NCBI GenBank assembly: GCA_041557595.1
Contig: JBFFGE010000159.1
Location: forward strand, 1 to 10,952
Length of the DNA stretch: 10,952 bases
Direction of reading: 5' to 3'
DNA from: JAOTYV01 sp041557595
GTDB lineage: Bacteria > Pseudomonadota > Alphaproteobacteria > UBA8366
Below the pieces are notes generated by a model. It ran no database searches, was not told where the DNA came from, and worked only from the letters and a program-made list of their open reading frames with translations. A program made the position numbers and the translations under genes. Each line of letters starts with the position of its first letter. The first letter of the stretch is position 1. Positions 1 to 5,331 of this stretch are shown here, in pieces.

Positions 1-59
1 CGGTCCCAAATCTCCGCCTTCTGCTTCTCCGTAAAATAGATCCGACGACGATAGCCCAT
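1..59 (-). CDS. IS30-family transposase, N-terminal fragment cut by the window edge
   Basis: Only the first 19 complete codons are visible, reading MGYRRRIYFTEKQKAEIWD. This matches the N-terminus of alphaproteobacterial IS30-family transposases, which begin with a basic stretch followed by YFTEKQK(S/A)EIWDRWQ and lead into the helix-turn-helix that binds the terminal repeats. The DDE catalytic core would lie beyond the left edge, so whether the gene is intact cannot be judged. The ATG at 57-59 is preferred because GGAG lies about 8 bases upstream on the minus strand. An in-frame ATG at 78-80 would add seven residues (MKEWSVG) but has no ribosome binding site. The gene begins inside the recognised IS end and faces away from all other genes here. 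Confidence 0.72.
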   Translation of the reverse strand, partial: MGYRRRIYFTEKQKAEIWD

Positions 60-119
60 GCCAACACTCCATTCTTTCATCAAAGATTGAAGTGTTGCGA
101 CGACCCGTTGAACCCACCT
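1..119 (-). mobile_element. IS30-family insertion sequence, transposase-proximal end (partial)
   Basis: The element runs leftward out of the window. Positions 93-112, read on the minus strand, give TTCAACGGGTCGTCGCAACA, which closely follows the terminal inverted repeat I recall for IS30 (TTCAATTGGTCAACGCAACA core). The transposase start lies about 60 bases inside the outer end, which is the usual IS30 spacing. The outer boundary is put at about 116-121 by alignment with the IS30 end and is uncertain by a few bases. The other end and any target duplication are outside the window. Confidence 0.72.
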
Positions 120-151
120 CGGAAAGCAGACCTCAGATCTAAACCGCCGCA

Positions 152-167
152 CGGCTACTGTTAGCCG
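152..167. repeat. Small perfect hairpin in the IS-flanking spacer
   Basis: CGGCTA (152-157) and TAGCCG (162-167) form a 6-bp stem closed by the tetraloop CTGT. It lies between the IS30 end and the beta-propeller gene and has no T-run on either side, so its role as a terminator is doubtful. It is followed at 171-190 by ATGTTGAAAAAGTCGG, which resembles the outer ends of some IS5/IS1182-type elements. The spacer 120-321 otherwise shows no convincing gene. Confidence 0.3.
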
Positions 168-321
168 AGGATGTTGAAAAAGTCGGAGCCATGGAAAGAC
201 AAGTAACATTCGGTCAAGCCTGCCGCATTTTTCTGCATATTGAGTCAATCTGGCCGGAAGGAGACATCGCCACAGAACTGGGTTTTAATGAATGGATCGA
301 ACGACAAGGGAAGATCGCACT

Positions 322-1380
322 ATGGAAAGCACCGTGTTCGTGGGCGCGTTTGCGCCGTCGCGTCAGTCGGATTCACAATATTCCGCCGGCCTTTACCGGC
401 GTTCGCCGCAGCAAGAAGGATGGGCCGAGGTCAGCAACGGTCTTCCGGACGGATTGAAGGTGCTGACGATCGTCGCGCGGCCCGGCGATCCCCGAACGCT
501 CTACATCGGCACGCAACGGGGCATATTCGAAAGCACCGACGGCGGCGACAGCTGGGCCGATCTCGGTCTTCCGATCAAGAATTCGGCGATCTTCTCGATC
601 CTCCTGCATCCGGACGATCCGAAAACGATCTACGCCGGTGCGGATCATACTGTGATCCACAAGACCGAAGACGGCGGCGGGACCTGGCGTCGGTTGCCGA
701 CCGTTCAACCGGAAGCGGCCTTGACCGACTGCTTCCCGGTCCGCGTGCTGCGGATGGCGCTCGACCCCAACGCACCCGACGAGATTTATGCCGCCCTGGA
801 AGTCGGCGGTTTCATTCGCAGCCTCGACGGCGGCGAAACATGGCAAGACCGCAGCCAGGGGCTGCTCGAACTGTCGAAGGAACCGCACCTGAAAAGCGCA
901 CTTCTCAGCGACAACGATACCGAGGGAATGCTCGACCTTCATGCGCTGATGGTCAGCCCGACCGAACCGAGCACGGTCTGGATCGCCAACCGCATGGGAT
1001 TGTTCGTCAGCGACAACCGGGGCGACGATTGGCGCGAGTTCGGCATCCGCCGCTTCTCCGATTTCTCCTATGGCCGCGATCTGATCGTCAGCCCGCACGA
1101 CCCCGCCGTCTTCCTGGCGGCGCTCAGCACGTCTTCGCGGGGCGATGCCGGCTCACTCTATCACAGCCGAGACAAGGGGGAGACTTGGCAACGCCTGGAT
1201 CATGACATTTCGATCGAGAGCACGGTCATGAAGGTTGCGGTCAGCGAACGGGACCCTGATCGAATTTTTTGCGCGGTCCGCCTGGGCCAAATCTTCGGCA
1301 CCGAAGACGGCGGCGCGACCTGGAACGCCTTGCCATTGCCGCCGGACGTCAGCGACGTACGGGCAATTCACTGTATCTGA
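322..1380 (+). CDS. Cytoplasmic Asp-box (BNR/sortilin-like) seven-bladed beta-propeller protein
   Basis: A 352-residue protein made almost entirely of Asp-box repeats, the S/T-x-D-x-G-x-x-W turn of BNR, sortilin and YCF48-like propellers. Six clear boxes occur: STDGGDSW (71-78), KTEDGGGTW (114-122), SLDGGETW (167-174), SDNRGDDW (230-237), SRDKGETW (282-289) and GTEDGGATW (326-334). A degenerate one (LYRRSPQQEGW, about 24-34) makes seven. Each is followed by a hydrophobic strand and a P-x-DP-x-x-(I/L)Y(A/V)A segment, so a seven-bladed propeller is likely. There is no signal peptide, membrane span or sialidase RIP/catalytic set, so it is probably not a sialidase; its role may be ligand or protein binding, which is inference. 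ATG 322 is preferred over 292 because AGGGAAG lies about 8 bases upstream. The yghU-like gene follows 46 bases downstream and may be co-transcribed. Confidence 0.85.
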   Translation: MESTVFVGAFAPSRQSDSQYSAGLYRRSPQQEGWAEVSNGLPDGLKVLTIVARPGDPRTLYIGTQRGIFESTDGGDSWADLGLPIKNSAIFSILLHPDDPKTIYAGADHTVIHKTEDGGGTWRRLPTVQPEAALTDCFPVRVLRMALDPNAPDEIYAALEVGGFIRSLDGGETWQDRSQGLLELSKEPHLKSALLSDNDTEGMLDLHALMVSPTEPSTVWIANRMGLFVSDNRGDDWREFGIRRFSDFSYGRDLIVSPHDPAVFLAALSTSSRGDAGSLYHSRDKGETWQRLDHDISIESTVMKVAVSERDPDRIFCAVRLGQIFGTEDGGATWNALPLPPDVSDVRAIHCI

Positions 1381-1426
1381 CACCGCCTTCAACTGCCGCA
1401 AAGGCACCCGGAACGGAGTTCGCACC

Positions 1427-2296
1427 ATGACAAAGACCTATACGCCGCCGAAAGTCTGGCAATGGGAAGGCCAGAAGCAGGGTCGGTTTACCAGCACCAA
1501 CCGCCCGATCGCCGGCGCAACCCACGACAAGGAACTGCCCGTCGGCAAGCACCCGCTGCAGCTCTATTCGCTCGGCACGCCGAACGGCGTAAAGGTCACG
1601 GTGATGCTGGAAGAGCTATTGGCGCAGGGCCATACGGGCGCCGAGTACGACGCCTGGCTGATCCGCATCGGCGACGGCGACCAGTTCGGCAGCGGCTTCG
1701 TCGCGGTGAACCCGAACTCCAAGATCCCGGCGCTGATGGACCACAGCACCAATCCGCCGACACGGGTCTTCGAATCCGGCGCGATCCTGCTGTACCTGGC
1801 CGAGAAATTCGACGCATTCCTGCCGAGCGATCCGGCGCAGCGGCCGGAATGCCTGTCCTGGCTGTTCTGGCAGATGGGCAGCACCCCGTATCTCGGCGGC
1901 GGCTTCGGCCATTTCTACGCCTATGCGGAGGAAAAACAGCAATACCCCATCGACCGCTTCACGATGGAAACCAAGCGTCAACTCGACGTACTCGACCGGC
2001 GCCTGGCGGAAAACCGCTATATGTGCGGCGACGAATACACCATCGCCGACATGGCGATTTGGCCGTGGTACGGCGGGCTGGTCATCCTGAACCAATACGA
2101 GGCGGCGGAATTCCTCGACGCCAAATCCTACAAAAACGTGGTGCGCTGGGCGGAGGAAATCCACGCCCGCGAGCCGGTCAAGCGCGGCCGCATGGTCAAC
2201 CGCCTGCGCGGCGAACCGCACGAACAGCTCCGCGAACGCCACGACGCCGGAGATTTCGACACGAAGACGCAGGACAAGATCGAGGCGGCGGACTAA
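1427..2296 (+). CDS. yghU: Glutathione-dependent disulfide-bond oxidoreductase, YghU-type GST
   Basis: A 289-residue protein of the nu-class GST-like family, nearly the same length as E. coli YghU (288) and strongly similar to it throughout. Recognisable blocks are LPVGKHPLQLYSLGTPNG (37-54, with the family's glutathione-contacting Asn53), the thioredoxin-fold NPNSKIPAL turn (95-103), the ESG glutathione-binding motif (116-118), LLYLAEKF (121-128) and, in the helical domain, GDEYTIADMAIWPW (201-214), the N-capping box of the GST C-terminal fold. The family reduces small disulfides such as 2-hydroxyethyl disulfide with glutathione in the cytoplasm and has little classical transferase activity. 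Translation starts at 1427, with CGGAG 8 bases upstream; the open frame before it overlaps the propeller gene and is unlikely to be translated. A 17-bp hairpin begins 30 bases after the stop. Confidence 0.93.
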   Translation: MTKTYTPPKVWQWEGQKQGRFTSTNRPIAGATHDKELPVGKHPLQLYSLGTPNGVKVTVMLEELLAQGHTGAEYDAWLIRIGDGDQFGSGFVAVNPNSKIPALMDHSTNPPTRVFESGAILLYLAEKFDAFLPSDPAQRPECLSWLFWQMGSTPYLGGGFGHFYAYAEEKQQYPIDRFTMETKRQLDVLDRRLAENRYMCGDEYTIADMAIWPWYGGLVILNQYEAAEFLDAKSYKNVVRWAEEIHAREPVKRGRMVNRLRGEPHEQLRERHDAGDFDTKTQDKIEAAD

Positions 2297-2326
2297 AGAG
2301 TTCGCGCCCTTGGGTTGCCGAATTAT

Positions 2327-2368
2327 ATCAACCTGCCTTTAATCGGAATCAATTAAAGGCAGGTTGAT
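2327..2368. terminator. Perfect 17-bp stem hairpin between convergent genes
   Basis: ATCAACCTGCCTTTAAT (2327-2343) and its exact reverse complement (2352-2368) enclose the 8-base loop CGGAATCA. It lies 30 bases after the yghU-like stop, and CAATTCTTT follows the right arm, giving a weak U-rich tail in the rightward direction. Read leftward, the tail is ATAATTC. The placement suits a terminator for the rightward genes that also protects against read-through from the opposing gene. Confidence 0.65.
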
Positions 2369-2387
2369 CAATTCTTTAAAGATAGAG

Positions 2388-2423
2388 AGCAGCTTACGTG
2401 CGCCCAATTGGGCGCACGCTGCT
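2388..2423 (-). terminator. GC-rich palindromic terminator directly after the amidohydrolase stop
   Basis: Positions 2397-2418 are a fully self-complementary 22-base palindrome, CGTGCGCCC-AATT-GGGCGCACG. It is extended by AGCAGC (2388-2393) pairing with GCTGCT (2418-2423) across a three-base bulge (TTA, 2394-2396). Read leftward it begins at the base after the TAA of the amidohydrolase gene and is followed by TCTCTATCTTTAAAG, a modest U-rich tail. It is probably an intrinsic terminator for that gene and, with the neighbouring 17-bp hairpin, forms a double barrier between convergent units. Confidence 0.65.
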
Positions 2424-3572
2424 TTAGTGGATCAGTCCGTAAAATTTGCCGGCATTCTCGCAGGTCAGCTTGTACGTGACGTCGGCGGGCAAGTCCTCGA
2501 ATTGTTCTTCGATATACTTCACCGATTCCGGCCACACCCCATCCGGGTGCGGATAGTCCGATCCCCACATCAAGGTTTCCACGCCCATATCGTCGATCAA
2601 TTTGGTGCCGACACGATCATATTGGAACGTCGCCTTGCACTGGCGGCGCCAATATTCGCTCGGCAGCATCTTGAGCTTCAGATCGCGGTACTGGTCCTGA
2701 TATTCGAAATCCATGCGTTCGAGGACGTAAGGGATCCAGCCGATGCCGCTTTCGCCGAACACGACGCGGATGTTCGGGAAGCGTTCGAACACCGCCGCCC
2801 CCATCAAGGCGGTGAGAATGTTGCTCAGCGTCATCTGGAAGACGCAAAGCCCGCTATACGTCATCGCCCGAAGCGTGTTGCCGCTATGTTGCTTGCGCAA
2901 TGCCGGATCGATCGACGGAAAGGTGTGGAAGTGCAGCGGCAGCTGCACCTCGTTGACCGCCTCCCAGATCGGATCCCACATTGGATGCCACATCGGCGTC
3001 ATGTGCCAGGAGCACGACAGTTCGACACCCTTCATTCCCAGTTTCGTGACGCGGCGGACCTCGGCGGCGGCGGCGTCGATGTCGCTGTACGGCAGACAGG
3101 CCAGCCCAATCTCGCGATCGGGGTGATGGCTGCAGAAATCGTTCATGAAGTTATTGTAGATTCGCAGCACTTCATTGGCCGCCTCGGGGTTTTTGATCTT
3201 TGCGCACGCGGCGAGGATGCCATAAATCACCTCCGCATCGACGCCATCGCGGTCGAGTTCCTTGACCCTGAGTTGCGGTTCGCCGGGGCGGCGCAGTCCC
3301 TTGTACTTGTAATCGTCGTAGAGACCGGCCTCGTGCATCTTGTCGACACGCGCCTGTTTGCCCGGCACATACGGCGTTCCTGAAGCGCCGACCAGACCGG
3401 CGACGCCGAAATCCGCGCCATTGGCGTCGACCCAGCGCTTGGTGCCGTCCGCTTGGTCGACAACGTGAGGCATCTGGTCCTTCAATTCTTGCGATGCCTC
3501 CGATGTGAAAAGGTCGTGAGGCAGCCAAATCATGTCCAAATGACAGTCCGCAGAAATGCGTTTGTATTCCAT
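2424..3572 (-). CDS. Amidohydrolase 2 family metal-dependent hydrolase/decarboxylase (ACMSD-like)
   Basis: A 382-residue TIM-barrel protein of the Amidohydro_2 family, which includes ACMSD, gamma-resorcylate and 5-carboxyvanillate decarboxylases; these act on carboxylated aromatic or muconate-type compounds with a divalent metal. Visible features are SADCHLD at the end of strand 1 (7-13), GVDAEVIYG (110-118), LACLPYSDID with GMKGVELS (158-186), the metal-ligand strand LPLHFHTFPS (211-220), RVVFGESGIGWIPY (269-282), and MWGSDYPHPDGVWPES (335-350), which carries the catalytic/metal Asp339. The first ligand motif is D-x-H rather than the H-x-H of ACMSD, a variation common among uncharacterised members. 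The start at 3572 is chosen for a strong GGGAGGAA site; the frame stays open for 84 codons upstream, but those look like transposase remnant and spacer. The substrate cannot be assigned. It converges with the yghU-like gene. Confidence 0.88.
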   Translation of the reverse strand: MEYKRISADCHLDMIWLPHDLFTSEASQELKDQMPHVVDQADGTKRWVDANGADFGVAGLVGASGTPYVPGKQARVDKMHEAGLYDDYKYKGLRRPGEPQLRVKELDRDGVDAEVIYGILAACAKIKNPEAANEVLRIYNNFMNDFCSHHPDREIGLACLPYSDIDAAAAEVRRVTKLGMKGVELSCSWHMTPMWHPMWDPIWEAVNEVQLPLHFHTFPSIDPALRKQHSGNTLRAMTYSGLCVFQMTLSNILTALMGAAVFERFPNIRVVFGESGIGWIPYVLERMDFEYQDQYRDLKLKMLPSEYWRRQCKATFQYDRVGTKLIDDMGVETLMWGSDYPHPDGVWPESVKYIEEQFEDLPADVTYKLTCENAGKFYGLIH

Positions 3573-3580
3573 TCGGTGGT

Positions 3581-3587
3581 TCCTCCC
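3581..3587 (-). promoter_or_regulatory. Ribosome binding site that sets the amidohydrolase start
   Basis: Minus-strand GGGAGGA (followed by another A) stands about 8 bases before the ATG at 3570-3572. It is the best Shine-Dalgarno sequence near this gene and decides the start, because the reading frame is otherwise open back to 3824. The upstream ATG at 3822-3824 has no comparable site. Confidence 0.75.
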
Positions 3588-3737
3588 TTCAATTGATGTC
3601 GGTTCAGGTGGTCCGAAATTTGGTGCGCAACAGCACTCGGATTTGCCCCAATCGGCGGGTCCAGGTTCGTATCGGCGGATCGATGGTTGGACCTGCCCCC
3701 AATGCTGCTCCGCGTCCAATGCAACTTTTCGGGGTGA

Positions 3738-3824
3738 CCAAGCTTGAGTGAAGACCTCACTCGGCGTCAAGGTGCCGAGGGCTCCGTGGGGCACAGCGCT
3801 TTGTATCAATTCGGCCGGCAACAT
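3738..3824 (-). pseudogene. Possible C-terminal remnant of an IS3-type transposase (OrfB)
   Basis: In the frame that continues upstream from the amidohydrolase, this stretch reads PHGALGTLTPSEVF preceded by LIQSAV. This matches the pattern PHSxLGxLTPxEF near the C-terminus of IS3-family OrfB transposases, just after the DDE domain. A TAG codon at 3828-3830 lies directly upstream in frame, and no DDE core is visible further on, so at most the last 30 or so codons of a transposase survive. The rest of the 346-base spacer (3573-3918) holds a hairpin at 3844-3877 and no other gene I can support. This is motif recognition from a short stretch and could be chance. Confidence 0.35.
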
Positions 3825-3843
3825 CCACTATCGCCGGCGAAGC

Positions 3844-3877
3844 GGGCGGACCGAACGGGATACGGTTCGGACCGCCC
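3844..3877. terminator. Hairpin downstream of the dioxygenase/small ORF unit
   Basis: GGGCGG-A-CCGAAC (3844-3856) pairs with GTTCGG-A-CCGCCC (3865-3877) through 12 bp with one central A-A mismatch and the loop GGGATACG. Read leftward it lies 41 bases beyond the stop of the small cupin-like ORF, a natural place for a terminator of the tauD-like unit. No clear U-tract follows in that direction (GCTTCGCC), so termination may be Rho-assisted, or the hairpin may belong to the insertion-sequence remnant beside it. Confidence 0.45.
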
Positions 3878-3918
3878 TTCATCCCGGGCGGACTCTTCCA
3901 GAAAATCCGAGCCGCCGG

Positions 3919-4140
3919 TCAGCGCGCACCATCGACATTGTCCGGCCGCATGCGATAGTCGGCCTCGCTCCGGCCCCCGAGCTTGCTCGGATCCGAATCC
4001 GGGCGGTCCGACGGTGACGGAAAGCGCAGGGCCAACACGCAGGCGCCATCCGGTCCCGCTTGCAGGGTCGGCGCCGTTTCACCCGCCTCCACGTGGATCA
4101 GCGATTTCGGCGGCAAGGTCTTGCCGTCCCGATCCAGCAT
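3919..4140 (-). CDS. Small ORF resembling the C-terminal half of a cupin, in frame behind the dioxygenase
   Basis: A 73-residue ORF with coding-like composition and GC-rich third positions. The segment SLIHVEAGETAPTLQAGPDG followed by ACVLALRFP resembles the second half of a small cupin barrel, where a strand with an acidic or His residue is followed by an AGPDGxxVLxLRFP strand. The tail (SPSDRPDSDPSKLGGRSEAD and onward) is polar and probably disordered. No His/Glu metal triad of an intact cupin is present, so this is half a domain or something else. It lies 15 bases after the dioxygenase TAG and in the same frame, with no stop between, so it could be a truncated gene, a small translationally coupled protein, or a C-terminal part cut off by a nonsense mutation. 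The start ATG has only a weak upstream GCCGGA. The function is unknown. Confidence 0.45.
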   Translation of the reverse strand: MLDRDGKTLPPKSLIHVEAGETAPTLQAGPDGACVLALRFPSPSDRPDSDPSKLGGRSEADYRMRPDNVDGAR

Positions 4141-4155
4141 TCCGGCGGCGCCGCA

Positions 4156-5013
4156 CTAATTCATTGCCGGCCAGGCGCCTTCGAGCGCAATCGTCGTGCG
4201 CTGCATCAACCGCCGGTACCGTGTGGTGTCGTATGGGGTCGCGCGATGGATCGCCGCCTGGTTGTCCCACACGATGACATCGTCCTTGCGCCATTCATGG
4301 CTGTAGATGACTTTTTCGGCGCGGGCGATCAGCTCGTCCAGCAGGGCCCGGCTCTCCTCCTCTTCCCACCCGACGATCGCCATCGCGTGGATGCCGATAA
4401 GAAGCGATTTCCGGCCGTTTCCCGGATTGGTGCGCACGAGGTCATGCCGCGCCGTGATGAATCCCTTCGCCGCCGCCTCGTCATACTTATACCCGGTCAG
4501 GCCGCGCGAGAAACGGATGTCGTGATCGACTTCCACCCCCTCCAGTCTTTTCTTCTCATCCTCGGACAAGCTCTCATAGGCCAATCGTGTGGACGCGAAC
4601 TCGGTGTTGCCGCCCTCCGGCGGCACCTCACGCGCGGTCAATATGGAACACAGGGACGAGCCCGCCTTGAACGAACTATCCATGTGCCAAAGCATATTGC
4701 CTTTCTGATAATGCATCCGCTTGTCATCGGAGGGGATGATCGCACCGGTTTCGATGTCCAGGTTGGACTGACGCGAAAAAGGCGTTCCGGCGGCCGGGTT
4801 GGCGCCGCCGCCGATCTCCGGGGTCCCGAAATAACGGCTGAAGGCAATTTGCGTGTCATCGTCCATCGGTTGTCCGCGGAATACCAGCACGGAGTAGCGA
4901 TCGAACGCCTCCCGAATTTCCCTGAAGGCCTCCGGCGCGATCGGCCTGGTTATGTCCACGCCGTCGATCTCGGCGCAAAACTCCGGTGTCAACGCTGTCA
5001 CGTCGATTGGCAT
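4156..5013 (-). CDS. TauD/TfdA-family Fe(II)/2-oxoglutarate-dependent dioxygenase
   Basis: A 285-residue enzyme of the TauD/TfdA family, which couples decarboxylation of 2-oxoglutarate to hydroxylation and often cleavage of C-S, C-O or C-N bonds in sulfonates, sulfate esters, phenoxyacids or amino acids. The iron triad is visible: H110 and D112 in LWHMDSSF and the distal H256 in NQAAIHRATPYD. The 2-oxoglutarate anchor is R272 in LMQRTTI, with Thr137 in GGNTEF the usual second contact. The N-terminal half has the family's VLVFRGQPM strand (43-50) and AFSRYFGTPE (57-66). The length is typical. The start at 5013 has GGGAGGG 7 bases upstream. It is the first gene leftward from a divergent control region whose other gene is a flavin monooxygenase. 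The small cupin-like ORF follows in the same frame. The substrate is not assignable from sequence. Confidence 0.92.
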   Translation of the reverse strand: MPIDVTALTPEFCAEIDGVDITRPIAPEAFREIREAFDRYSVLVFRGQPMDDDTQIAFSRYFGTPEIGGGANPAAGTPFSRQSNLDIETGAIIPSDDKRMHYQKGNMLWHMDSSFKAGSSLCSILTAREVPPEGGNTEFASTRLAYESLSEDEKKRLEGVEVDHDIRFSRGLTGYKYDEAAAKGFITARHDLVRTNPGNGRKSLLIGIHAMAIVGWEEEESRALLDELIARAEKVIYSHEWRKDDVIVWDNQAAIHRATPYDTTRYRRLMQRTTIALEGAWPAMN

Positions 5014-5036
5014 GGTCGACCCTCCCTGTCCATCCG

Positions 5037-5062
5037 GTCACTCTAAACGCGCCGTCACTCTA
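5037..5062. repeat. Two 9-bp direct repeats upstream of the dioxygenase gene (possible operator)
   Basis: GTCACTCTA occurs exactly at 5037-5045 and again at 5054-5062, a period of 17 bases, lying 24-49 bases before the dioxygenase start. On the coding strand it reads TAGAGTGAC twice. Direct repeats at this spacing and position often bind dimeric regulators, so this may be an operator. No regulator gene lies in the window. Confidence 0.45.
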
Positions 5063-5162
5063 CTCGAAAATTCGGCGAAGGACAGACTGTCGCTCCATCG
5101 CTGTCGACAAGCCCGGACACTGCCGTCGCCGACAAGATTGTCAGGCGGCCGGTTCGATTTGT

Positions 5163-5188
5163 ATGGTCCATAGCCATTTCGGGACCAT
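5163..5188. promoter_or_regulatory. Inverted repeat ATGGTCC-N12-GGACCAT, candidate operator
   Basis: Two perfect 7-base arms (5163-5169 and 5182-5188) are separated by 12 bases, placing their centres 19 bases apart, about two helical turns. This suits a dimeric regulator better than an RNA hairpin. It lies 30 bases upstream of the best promoter for the flavin monooxygenase gene, in a divergent control region that also holds direct repeats and the short palindrome GACAAGATTGTC at 5131-5142. Confidence 0.4.
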
Positions 5189-5217
5189 GACTCGGCGCTC
5201 CGCATCTCGCGGCGATT

Positions 5218-5246
5218 TTGGGGCGACCCCGGATGTCTGGTATAAG
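5218..5246 (+). promoter_or_regulatory. Sigma-70-like extended -10 promoter for the flavin monooxygenase
   Basis: TTGGGG (5218-5223) and TATAAG (5241-5246) are spaced by exactly 17 bases, and TGG directly before the -10 supplies an extended -10 element. Transcription would start near 5253, leaving a leader of about 80 bases. A GGGG-CGA-CCCC inverted repeat (5220-5230) overlaps the -35 box. This is the strongest promoter match I found in the window. Confidence 0.5.
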
Positions 5247-5331
5247 AACACTATCGGTAATGCGCGCCGATGCCCGCCGGTTAATCCCCGAACCGATTCA
5301 CCCCGCCTGCCGACCGTACTGGGAGCTCCTA

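Noticed and set aside
191..457. Rightward 88-residue ORF with a fair ribosome binding site (CGGAG) before its ATG
   Set aside because: Its second half lies out of frame inside the propeller gene, its translation there turns arginine-rich, and the first part resembles no family I know; at most it is a leader or remnant.
2364..3383. Rightward 339-codon open frame
   Set aside because: It is antisense to the amidohydrolase gene; the translation is rich in His, Arg and Asp with no domain, as expected from GC-rich codon mirroring.
4060..5046. Rightward 328-codon open frame
   Set aside because: It is antisense to the TauD-like dioxygenase, which has intact catalytic residues and a strong start.
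5163..5188. Riboswitch or attenuator leader for the flavin monooxygenase
   Set aside because: The repeat lies upstream of the likely transcription start, so a DNA operator is the simpler reading; no riboswitch core was recognised.
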